Origin: Oscillospiraceae bacterium
Lineage (GTDB): Bacteria > Bacillota > Clostridia > Oscillospirales > Oscillospiraceae
NCBI GenBank assembly: GCA_017439805.1
Contig: JAFSIK010000011.1
Location: 1 to 43,274, forward strand
Direction of reading: 5' to 3'
Length of the DNA stretch: 43,274 bases
Made by a program: the position numbers and the translations under genes. The notes beneath the pieces are model-generated. The model made no database searches. It saw nothing but the letters and a program-made list of their open reading frames with translations, and was not told the DNA's origin. Below are positions 15,122-22,180 of this stretch, piece after piece (within the stretch, counting starts at the first letter, position 1; the number at the start of each line of letters is the position of its first letter).

Positions 15122-16186
15122 ATGAAAAAAATTGTCGTATTGCTTCTTGCATTGATGATGGTAATCGGAATGGTTGCCTGCGGTGCACCTGCTGAGCCTG
15201 TAGCTCCTGACACCCCCGCAACTCCCCCCGCTTCCACTGACACCCCGGAAGTTCCCGATGAAGTTCCCGAAACCCCCGATGAACCCGCCAAGCCCCTTGC
15301 TCCCGTTGTGGATACCATGATCCTCAAGGAAGCCGACGACAAAATGCTCAACACCTACTCTGTTCTTGCTGTAAACCCCGACGCTCCCTTCACCGATGCT
15401 GACGGCAATGCCGTTGACGGCGTTGCTGTCAACACCGAGGGTGCCGCCGCCCTTATTTACTGGCTGCTGAGCCAGGAAACTCTCGATGCCGCCGCCGAGT
15501 ACGGCTCCGAGGAATACGGCAACACTCTGTTCTATGTTAAGGACGACGCTCCTGTATACGCCGGAGAAATTGCTCCCGCCACCGAAGAAACCAAGGTCAT
15601 TCGTCTGTCCACCACCACTTCCGTTAACGACTCCGGCCTGCTTGGCGCCATTCTGCCTGTTTTTGAAGCAGAGTACGGTTACACCGTAGAAGTTCAGTCC
15701 GCCGGCACCGGCAAGGCCATCGCTGCCGCCAAGTACGGCAACGCCGACCTTATACTTGTCCACTCCAAGAGCCAGGAAGAAGCCTTTGTTGAAGGCGGTT
15801 TTTCCTACGTTCTTGAAGGCTTTGAAGCCGAGCGTATCTCTTTCCTGTACAACTACTATGTACTTTGTGGCCCCTCTGCCGACCCTGCCGGTGTAGCTGA
15901 TGCCGCCAGCGTAATGGACGCCTTTGCCGCCATCTCCGAAGGCGAATATACCTTCATCTCCCGCGGTGACAAGTCCGGTACTCACACCAAGGAAATTTCC
16001 CTCTGGCCCGAGGCTCTCGGCATCACCGCCGAGGCCGACAGCTTTGTTGACTATACCGATTGGTACATTTCTGCCAACACCGGTATGGGTGCTTGCCTGG
16101 TTATGGCCGAGGAAATGGGCGCCTATATCCTTACCGACAAGGCCACCTTCCTCACCTTTGTTGCCAACGAGGGCGTCATCGGCTAA
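15122..16186 (+). CDS. tupA: Tungstate ABC transporter substrate-binding lipoprotein, apparently circularly permuted
   Basis: A 354-residue lipoprotein. The signal peptide ends at lipobox MVAC with Cys20. Residues 21-62 are a Pro/Thr/Glu linker. The oxyanion-binding core starts late, near residue 158 (RLSTTTSVNDSGLL), and continues through SAGTGKAIAAAKYGNADL, LVHSKSQEEAFV, FISRGDKSGTHTKE and GMGACLVMAEEMGAYILTDK to the end. The segment that normally closes TupA proteins (PYGVIAVNP..., EGA..F..WL, LF) instead stands at residues 65-140: MLNTYSVLAVNPDAP, NTEGAAALIYWLL and EEYGNTLFYV. Ribosome site GGAGGAAGG lies just before ATG 15122. It should deliver tungstate to TupB for the nearby aldehyde oxidoreductase. 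Confidence 0.88.
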   Translation: MKKIVVLLLALMMVIGMVACGAPAEPVAPDTPATPPASTDTPEVPDEVPETPDEPAKPLAPVVDTMILKEADDKMLNTYSVLAVNPDAPFTDADGNAVDGVAVNTEGAAALIYWLLSQETLDAAAEYGSEEYGNTLFYVKDDAPVYAGEIAPATEETKVIRLSTTTSVNDSGLLGAILPVFEAEYGYTVEVQSAGTGKAIAAAKYGNADLILVHSKSQEEAFVEGGFSYVLEGFEAERISFLYNYYVLCGPSADPAGVADAASVMDAFAAISEGEYTFISRGDKSGTHTKEISLWPEALGITAEADSFVDYTDWYISANTGMGACLVMAEEMGAYILTDKATFLTFVANEGVIG

Positions 16187-16201
16187 AATTTCTGTCAATT
16201 C

Positions 16202-16235
16202 GCAAATGTGCGGGTGCACCCACCCGCACATTTGC
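16202..16235 (+). other. Strong intercistronic hairpin between tupA and tupB
   Basis: A perfect 15-bp inverted repeat GCAAATGTGCGGGTG with a 4-base loop lies 15 bases after the tupA stop and 33 bases before tupB. No T run follows. It may slow 3' decay of tupA mRNA or cause partial termination, giving more binding protein than permease, as in many ABC operons. Confidence 0.7.
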
Positions 16236-16268
16236 CATGTAAAAATATTTTAAAAGGAGGTGCGCCCA

Positions 16269-16955
16269 GTGCAGACAGCTGTTGAAAGAGCATTTCAATT
16301 AATCGTTACCGGCAATGCCGAGCTTGTAAATATCCTGCTCGTCACCGCCAGAATGAGCCTCTGCAGTTCTGTTATAGCACTTATTATCGGCGTACCTCTC
16401 GGACTGCTTCTGGGCTCCGCCCGTTTCAAGGGGCGAGGCGTATTACTGGTAATAAACCGTACGCTTATGGGTATGCCGCCAGTAGTTTGCGGCCTTCTTT
16501 TCTATATGCTTTTTTCCGGTGTAGGTCCTTTCGGACGGTTTAAATTGCTCTTTACAGTCCAGCTGATGGTACTGGCACAGGTCGTGCTTATCACACCTCT
16601 CGTTATCGGAAATATGGAAACTTATGTTTCCGATATATCACAGACTGTTCGCGAAAACGCCCGTGGTCTGGGTCTGGGGCGGTTTAAAAGATTTCTGCTG
16701 CTTGCCAATGAAAGCGTTTACCAGATTTTTTCCGCATATCTGCTGGCCTTTGCCAGGGCAATTGCCGAAGTCGGCGCCGTTTCAATGGTCGGCGGCGCCA
16801 TCGCCTGGAAAACAAACGTAATGACCACGGCTATTATGCAGTATACAAACAGAGGCGATTTTTCTCTCGGCATAGCGCTGGGCATCATACTGCTTTCTGT
16901 CTCTTTGATTGTAAATGTAGTTATATCGCTCCTGCAAAGGAGGCTGAGCCGATGA
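16269..16955 (+). CDS. tupB: Tungstate ABC transporter permease
   Basis: A 228-residue inner-membrane protein with five to six helices. The ABC permease EAA loop is visible: RENARGLGLGRFKRFLLLAN followed by FARAIAEVGAVSMVGG, as in TupB/ModB-type permeases. The start GTG at 16269 lies 8 bases after GGAGG; an in-frame GTG at 16260 overlaps that site and is unlikely. It overlaps tupC by 4 bases (ATGA). Together with TupA and TupC it forms a complete importer. Confidence 0.9.
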   Translation: MQTAVERAFQLIVTGNAELVNILLVTARMSLCSSVIALIIGVPLGLLLGSARFKGRGVLLVINRTLMGMPPVVCGLLFYMLFSGVGPFGRFKLLFTVQLMVLAQVVLITPLVIGNMETYVSDISQTVRENARGLGLGRFKRFLLLANESVYQIFSAYLLAFARAIAEVGAVSMVGGAIAWKTNVMTTAIMQYTNRGDFSLGIALGIILLSVSLIVNVVISLLQRRLSR

Positions 16956-17608
16956 AAATAAGCGCTTTTAAAAAAAGCTATGAGGGCAAATGGGTTCTGG
17001 ATTTCCCCGGCTTTGAGCTCAAAGATGGAAATATCTGCGCTGTTATCGGAAGCAATGGCAGCGGTAAATCCACCATTGCAAAAGTTCTTGCCGGTATAGT
17101 AAAGGCCGACAACCGCCGCCTCCCTGTCCCAAATGATATTTCGGTGGGGTACATGCCTCAAAAGAGCTTCGCTTTCCGATTGAGCACAATCTCTAACATA
17201 CGCCTTTCCGGCGGCAGCGAGGAAGAGGCATTAGTGTTGATGAAAAGGCTTCAGATTGACCACCTTGCAAGAAAAAGGGCCAAGAAAATGTCCGGCGGTG
17301 AAACGGCGCGCATGGCGCTGGCAAGGTTGCTTATCCGCCCTTACGACCTTTTGATACTTGACGAACCCACTGCTTCAATGGATATTGAATCCACCGCGCT
17401 TACAGAAGAAGTTGTAAGTGAATACTGCCGCAATACCGGCTGCACGGTACTGTGGGTAACGCACAGTCTTCAGCAGGCCCGACGGGTGGCACAGCAGGCG
17501 ATATTCATGCGAAACGGCTGTCTCTGCGAAGCAGGAGAAGCCGAAAAACTTCTGTTTAACCCCGACAAAACCGAAACCCGCGAATTTTTAGAATTTTATG
17601 GCATATAA
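16952..17608 (+). CDS. tupC: Tungstate ABC transporter ATP-binding protein
   Basis: A 218-residue ATPase with Walker A GSNGSGKST near residue 34, Q-loop YMPQKS, signature MSGGETARMALARLL, Walker B LLILDEPTASMD and H-loop WVTHS. It drives import by TupB. Translation is coupled to tupB through ATGA. The operon ends in a terminator shared with guaA. Tungstate rather than molybdate is inferred from the TupA/TupB type and the linked aldehyde oxidoreductase. Confidence 0.9.
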   Translation: MKISAFKKSYEGKWVLDFPGFELKDGNICAVIGSNGSGKSTIAKVLAGIVKADNRRLPVPNDISVGYMPQKSFAFRLSTISNIRLSGGSEEEALVLMKRLQIDHLARKRAKKMSGGETARMALARLLIRPYDLLILDEPTASMDIESTALTEEVVSEYCRNTGCTVLWVTHSLQQARRVAQQAIFMRNGCLCEAGEAEKLLFNPDKTETREFLEFYGI

Positions 17609-17638
17609 AAAACTCCGTCCTGTATGGACGGAGTTTTT
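17606..17638. terminator. Bidirectional terminator between tupC and guaA
   Basis: AACTCCGTCC and GGACGGAGTT form a 10-bp stem around TGTAT, with A run before and T run after. It serves both convergent genes. Confidence 0.88.
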
Positions 17639-17650
17639 GCATTTAATTGA

Positions 17651-18937
17651 TCATTCCCACTCTATTGTGCCGGTGGGCTTGGGCGTAAGGTCAAAGAGAA
17701 CTCTGTTGATTCCGTCTACCTCGTGAGTGATACGATAGGTGATTTTCTGGAGAACATCCCAGGGAATCTGAGCCACCTCGGCGGTCATTGCGTCAACAGT
17801 GTTGACAGCGCGGATGATGCAGGGCCAGTCATAACTGCGCTGGTTGTCCTTTACACCGGTGGATTTGAAGTCGGGCACTACAGTAAAGTACTGCCACACC
17901 TTGCCGCGCAGACCGGCAATATCAAACTCCTCGCGAAGGATAGCATCGGATTCACGCAGGGCCTCAAGTCTGTCGCGGGTGATAGCACCGGTGCATCGCA
18001 CGCCCAGGCCGGGGCCGGGGAAAGGCTGACGGTAAACCATATTGTCGGGCAGACCCAAAGCCGCGCCCACAGCGCGTACTTCGTCCTTAAAGAGCATCTT
18101 CAGAGGCTCTACCAATTCAAAATCAAAGTCCTCGGGCAGACCACCGACATTGTGGTGGGACTTAACAACCTTTGCGGTCTTGGTACCGGATTCAATGATG
18201 TCGGGATAAATAGTGCCCTGTCCAAGGAACGCATAGCCCTGAAGCTTTCTTGCTTCTTCCTCAAACAGACGGATAAACTCCTCGCCGATTATCTTACGCT
18301 TGGCTTCGGGCTCATCAACACCCTCAAGCTTGCCGAGGAAACGTTCGGTTGCATCAACATAGATAAGTTCGGCTCCCAGCTGCTTACCGAAAACCTCAAC
18401 TACCTGTTCAGGCTCTCCCTTACGCAGCAGGCCGTGGTTTACGTGGATGCAGGTAAGTCTGTCGCCGATAGCCTTGATAAGAAGAGCGGCAACAACGGAG
18501 GAATCAACGCCGCCGGAGAGAGCAAGAACAACCTTGCCGTCGCCGATCTGGGCGCGCAGAAGCTCCACCTGGTCGGAGATGAAGTTTTCAACATTCCAGT
18601 TCTTTTCGCACTTGCAGGAGTCAAAAATAAAATCGGATATGGCGTTGAGTCTGTCGCTCATTTCCTCTGCCCAGGGTGCAGCGCCCTTGTGGTCAACCGA
18701 CAGAACGGGAATATTCAGCGCAGACAGATCGCCGGCGTCGATCTCAACACCGTCAACAATGCGGTTTTTGCCGCCGTTTAATATAACACCTTTAACATTG
18801 GGCAGAGCCTTGATTCCCTCTGCGCCGATGTCGTGGGGGTGTATTTCACTGTAAACGCCCAGTGCACGAATCTCACGGGCAAGTCTGGCATTTTCTTCGC
18901 TGCCCAGATCAAGAATTACAATCATGTCCTGTTTCAT
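17651..18937 (-). CDS. guaA: GMP synthase with a degenerate glutaminase domain
   Basis: A 428-residue protein; usual GuaA is about 510-525. The ATP-pyrophosphatase half is complete: LALSGGVDSSV (141-147 P-loop), GQGTIYPDIIES, KSHHNVGGLP, PFPGPGLGVR and C-terminal TIEWE. It aminates XMP to GMP. The N-terminal amidotransferase region is only about 110 residues. It starts normally (MIVILDLGS, VKGVILNGG), but where the catalytic Cys motif (GVCYGMQ) should be it reads SVDHKGA, with Asp82 at the Cys position. The His-Glu segment is deleted. The enzyme cannot hydrolyse glutamine itself and probably uses free ammonia or an outside amidotransferase. Start 18937 has GGGAGG 7 bases upstream; the earlier codon at 18964 lacks one. 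Confidence 0.92.
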   Translation of the reverse strand: MKQDMIVILDLGSEENARLAREIRALGVYSEIHPHDIGAEGIKALPNVKGVILNGGKNRIVDGVEIDAGDLSALNIPVLSVDHKGAAPWAEEMSDRLNAISDFIFDSCKCEKNWNVENFISDQVELLRAQIGDGKVVLALSGGVDSSVVAALLIKAIGDRLTCIHVNHGLLRKGEPEQVVEVFGKQLGAELIYVDATERFLGKLEGVDEPEAKRKIIGEEFIRLFEEEARKLQGYAFLGQGTIYPDIIESGTKTAKVVKSHHNVGGLPEDFDFELVEPLKMLFKDEVRAVGAALGLPDNMVYRQPFPGPGLGVRCTGAITRDRLEALRESDAILREEFDIAGLRGKVWQYFTVVPDFKSTGVKDNQRSYDWPCIIRAVNTVDAMTAEVAQIPWDVLQKITYRITHEVDGINRVLFDLTPKPTGTIEWE

Positions 18938-18987
18938 TTGTAAGCCTCCCAGTATAAAAATCACACAGATTTGAAAAAATAGATTTT

Positions 18988-19665
18988 ATGATAATTATAT
19001 TTTTAAGAACAATAATTCTATATTGCATTATTGTTGTTGCTTTCCGCATTATGGGTAAACGGCAGATAGGTGAACTGGAGCCCTCGGAACTTGTAACGGC
19101 AGTGCTTATTTCCGAGCTTGCCTGCATACCAATGCAGGACAGCCGAATTCCCCTGCTTGCGGGAGTTGTTCCTGTTCTGACTCTTCTGGCATTCGAGCTT
19201 CTTGTGTCCGCAGTCACTATGAAAAGCATAAAGCTGCGGCTGCTCCTTTGCGGAAGTCCCAGCATTGTAGTCCGTGAAGGCAAGCCCGTTCAGCATGCCA
19301 TGAAGAAAAACCGTCTGACCATTGACGAGTTGGCGGAGCAGCTTCGTAAAAACGGCATAACGGATATTTCAACTGTAAAATACGCAATCCTTGAAACCGA
19401 CGGCACTTTAAGTATGATACCCTATGCTGCAAGCGAGCCTCCGACCGCGTCGGACATGGGGGTAAAAGCCGCCCAGACTGCCCTTACCACCATTCTGGTC
19501 AGCAACGGCAGAGTACTGAGCGAAAATCTGAAATTTCGCTCTCTGGATAACAGGTGGCTCGAAAAAACGCTGAAATCCAGAGGCATCGATGATATAAAAG
19601 ATGTGTTTCTGCTGAGCATCGATGACGACAAAAAGATCTATCTTGTAAAGGTGGACGGCGCGTAA
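18988..19665 (+). CDS. YetF-like DUF421 membrane protein
   Basis: A 225-residue protein of the DUF421 (YetF) family. Two to three N-terminal helices are followed by RIMGKRQIGELEPSELVTAV, a hallmark of the family. The soluble C-terminal half contains SPSIVVREGKPV, RLTIDELAEQLRKNGI and AILETDGTLSMIP. Function is poorly known; relatives in spore formers act in spore membranes. No clear ribosome site precedes ATG 18988, so the start is uncertain. It is divergent from guaA with a 50-base gap. It shares one base with the next gene (TAATG), the usual DUF421-DUF4363 arrangement. Confidence 0.88.
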   Translation: MIIIFLRTIILYCIIVVAFRIMGKRQIGELEPSELVTAVLISELACIPMQDSRIPLLAGVVPVLTLLAFELLVSAVTMKSIKLRLLLCGSPSIVVREGKPVQHAMKKNRLTIDELAEQLRKNGITDISTVKYAILETDGTLSMIPYAASEPPTASDMGVKAAQTALTTILVSNGRVLSENLKFRSLDNRWLEKTLKSRGIDDIKDVFLLSIDDDKKIYLVKVDGA

Positions 19666-20039
19666 TGAAATACACACTGATGTCTGTATCCATACTGGCA
19701 GTAATTCTTGCCTTTTGTATTGCAAACACCTGTATCGTAGACCGTATAAGTCAGACCATAACCTCTTCCATCGAAAAGGCTGAGGAGGAAATGGAGGACG
19801 GCAAAGCTCCGGAGGAGCTTTGCCGGGAAATCGATGCATTGTGGCAGCGGCGCAGCCGATATCTTACCTCCGTGACCAATCACCAGACCGCAGACGATGC
19901 GGAAAAGGAAATTAAAGCCATGAGCGCTGCCGCCGAAAAGGACAACTACGAGGATTTTTTCGTCCACAGCTCCCAGGCCAAAGCCCTGCTGGGTCACATC
20001 GGTGATGCCGAAAAACTTCGTGTGTCCAATATTTTTTGA
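19665..20039 (+). CDS. DUF4363-like membrane-anchored protein
   Basis: A 124-residue protein with one N-terminal hydrophobic segment (LMSVSILAVILAFCIAN) and a charged, helical remainder rich in Glu and Ala. Proteins of this kind (DUF4363) commonly follow DUF421/YetF genes in Clostridia and probably work with them. It overlaps the DUF421 stop by one base, so the two are coupled. Its stop codon directly abuts the stop codon of nrdR on the other strand, with no space for a terminator. Confidence 0.75.
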   Translation: MKYTLMSVSILAVILAFCIANTCIVDRISQTITSSIEKAEEEMEDGKAPEELCREIDALWQRRSRYLTSVTNHQTADDAEKEIKAMSAAAEKDNYEDFFVHSSQAKALLGHIGDAEKLRVSNIF

Positions 20040-20495
20040 TTATTTATCGGAGAGAATTTTGTTGAGCTCGCTCATGAAGCTGTTTATATCCTTAAACTGT
20101 CTGTAAACGGAGGCAAAACGCACATAGGCAACCTCGTCCAGATTTTTAAGGTGATCCATAGCCAGCTCACCGATTTTCTCTGTGCTGATTTCGCGCTCCA
20201 GGCTGTTCTGGATAGTCATCTCGATCTCGTCGACGCATTTGTCCAGATCGGCAAGGGAAATGGGACGCTTTTCACAGGCTCGCAGCATACCGTTGAGTAT
20301 CTTCTGTCTGTCAAAAGTCTCGCGGCTGCCGTCACGCTTGATAACGACCAGAGGCAGGCTCTCAACATTTTCATAGGTGGTAAATCGCTTTGCGCAGCTA
20401 AGGCATTCACGCCTTCTGCGAATGCTTTCACCCTCGTCGGCGGGGCGGGAATCCACTACTTTGCTTTCGGTGAAGCCGCAATAGGGACATCTCAT
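20040..20495 (-). CDS. nrdR: Transcriptional repressor NrdR
   Basis: A 151-residue zinc-ribbon/ATP-cone protein that represses ribonucleotide reductase genes in response to bound (d)ATP. Zinc ligands are MRCPYCG and [12 protein letters not shown]. The ATP cone begins [17 protein letters not shown]. Length is standard. GAGG lies before the ATG. Its own promoter sits in the 60-base gap after the RNase M5-like gene and carries a perfect palindrome over the -10 box, suggesting autoregulation. Confidence 0.96.
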   Translation of the reverse strand: MRCPYCGFTESKVVDSRPADEGESIRRRRECLSCAKRFTTYENVESLPLVVIKRDGSRETFDRQKILNGMLRACEKRPISLADLDKCVDEIEMTIQNSLEREISTEKIGELAMDHLKNLDEVAYVRFASVYRQFKDINSFMSELNKILSDK

Positions 20496-20523
20496 ATTTC
20501 GGCACCTCTCTATCTTTCTCGAT

Positions 20524-20560
20524 TGCTACATATTGTAGCACACATATTTTCAATCTACAA
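20524..20560 (-). promoter_or_regulatory. nrdR promoter with a palindrome over the -10 box
   Basis: Minus strand: TTGTAG (20560-20555), 17 bp, TACAAT (20537-20532). A perfect palindrome TGCTACA-TAT-TGTAGCA (20524-20540) contains the -10. Its AT-rich centre resembles NrdR boxes, but I could not match it to a consensus. Confidence 0.5.
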
Positions 20561-21139
20561 GTTCTGTATTAAATTTTTATAATCATAATAGCCGAGGATA
20601 ATGTTAAGCGCGCTTAAAAGAGCATTGGCCGTAAGATGGCTCGGCAGACCCAGATGCTTTTGCAGCTGCCCGCGGCGCGCGGCACTGTCAGCGCGTCCGG
20701 AAAGCCCGTCAGCGTAAAAATCCGCTTTGGTGATTTCCTTTCTGTCCTGCCTCTCCCCTTCTCCGATGTCCACACCGGCATCGGAAAGCGCTTTTAAAAT
20801 CAGTTCCCGGCCCATCCCCTCAACGCCCAGATAACCTTCGGCGGAGTGGGCTTTTTTTCGCTTTTCACGTCCCTCAATCTGGGGAATGTATGCGTGCTTG
20901 ACCTTATCTTTGGGCAGGGACCCCTTAAGATAATTGCGTATCACGAAGCCGGCACCGTCGCTGTCTGTCAGAATCACAACGCCGGTCTTTTCACAAAGTA
21001 TCCTTATAAGGGCAAGCTTTTCGCTATTGCTGAAAATTCCGAAGCCGGAGGTTTCGATTATGTTGGCGTCAACGTAGTTGGCTATGGTGCTTTTATCGTA
21101 GCGCCCTTCAACGATTATGGTTTCTTTAATCTTAATCAT
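20555..21139 (-). CDS. RNase M5-like Toprim protein
   Basis: A 194-residue protein. The Toprim domain shows the catalytic Glu in IVEGRYDKST and the Asp motif LTDSDGAGFVIRNY. These are the metal-binding residues of RNase M5 (RnmV), which trims 5S rRNA precursors. The C-terminal part (from about 115) resembles the DUF4093 extension of clostridial members. It overlaps the 3' end of holA by 8 bases and belongs to the comEC-holA block. RNase M5 itself is likely; a different Toprim nuclease remains possible. Confidence 0.8.
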   Translation of the reverse strand: MIKIKETIIVEGRYDKSTIANYVDANIIETSGFGIFSNSEKLALIRILCEKTGVVILTDSDGAGFVIRNYLKGSLPKDKVKHAYIPQIEGREKRKKAHSAEGYLGVEGMGRELILKALSDAGVDIGEGERQDRKEITKADFYADGLSGRADSAARRGQLQKHLGLPSHLTANALLSALNIILGYYDYKNLIQNL

Positions 21140-22178
21140 TTATCAGCGCCATCCTTAAAATAAGAAATTCAAGGGTCAGGCGCTTGTCATCGCCGGAGAA
21201 TTTAAGGTCTCTGTCCGCCTGTGCACAAAGTTTGACCGCCTGGCGGCAGTATTTAAGACTCATACGGGAGGCGTTCTGAATAAGTTTGTCCGCCGGGTAC
21301 TGGCTCTTCATTCCCCACTGCTCCATAAGCTTCTGGGCCGCGCCGGGCTGTTTTGCAAGAAGCCTGGCATTATACAGCTGACGCATCTGGCGGCCGATGT
21401 GGTACATGATTTTATCGGCGCTCTCCCTGCTGTCAAGAAGAGTATACAGAACCTCAAGGGCACGGTCGTTTTTCCTGGCGGCAAGCGCGTCGCCCAGTTC
21501 AAAAACCACGGCCTCCGTAACGGGTATAACAACTGCGTCGATGTCAGTTCGTGTAATAGTTTTGCCTTTCTGATAAGCGGCAAGCTTCTCCGTTTCACCG
21601 GCAAGAGCGGTCATAAGACCGCCGGACAGGAAAATCAGATATTCCGCATCGGCAGATGAGATTTCCTTGTCAAGGGCGGCAAACCTGTTATGAAGCCATC
21701 GGACGAGGCTGTTTTTCTCCTGCTTTGCAAATTCCACGATAAAAGCGTCTTCTTTAAGCTTTTTGGCAAATTTGCGCCGCCAATCCGGTTTATACTCTAC
21801 CGTATCGTATACAAAAACAAGAGTTGCGTAGTCAGGATAATCATCAAAAAGTTCGGCAAGCTGAGAGCTTTCGCTTTCACCCAGAGAGAAAATATCCCAG
21901 TCCCGAACGATGGTGAGCGTTTTGTCGCTCATTGCCGGCATACTGTCCACCGCGTGAACCACTTCCGCCGCGCTGACCTTTCCGTCAAAAATGCGCAGGT
22001 TAAATTCCTCTGTTCCCTCAGGAACGATAATTCGTCTGAGTTCGGAAACAGAGTGCTCAAGCAGGTATCTTTCCTCTCCGTGGAAAATGTAGATACCCTC
22101 AATTTCCCCTGCTTTCAGCGCCTGGCGCAGCTTGGGGTAGGAGTCGTTTTGAGTTTTTTTTCTGCTGTTTTTCTGCAT
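21132..22178 (-). CDS. holA: DNA polymerase III subunit delta
   Basis: A 348-residue clamp-loader subunit that opens the sliding clamp. Recognised from IYIFHGEERYLLEHSVSEL near residue 28, FDGKVSAAEVVHAVDSMPAM, LVFVYDTVEYKPDWRRKFAK and the C-terminal helical region with YHIGRQMRQLYNARLL. Length is typical for HolA. The comEC-holA order is common in Firmicutes. It starts 2 bases after the comEC stop and overlaps the next gene. Confidence 0.92.
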   Translation of the reverse strand: MQKNSRKKTQNDSYPKLRQALKAGEIEGIYIFHGEERYLLEHSVSELRRIIVPEGTEEFNLRIFDGKVSAAEVVHAVDSMPAMSDKTLTIVRDWDIFSLGESESSQLAELFDDYPDYATLVFVYDTVEYKPDWRRKFAKKLKEDAFIVEFAKQEKNSLVRWLHNRFAALDKEISSADAEYLIFLSGGLMTALAGETEKLAAYQKGKTITRTDIDAVVIPVTEAVVFELGDALAARKNDRALEVLYTLLDSRESADKIMYHIGRQMRQLYNARLLAKQPGAAQKLMEQWGMKSQYPADKLIQNASRMSLKYCRQAVKLCAQADRDLKFSGDDKRLTLEFLILRMALIND

Positions 22179-22180
22179 GT

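Noticed and set aside
15011..16231. A 406-codon open frame on the minus strand
   Set aside because: Antisense to tupA; Gly-rich translation typical of a shadow of a Pro/Ala-rich gene, and it spans the tupA-tupB hairpin.
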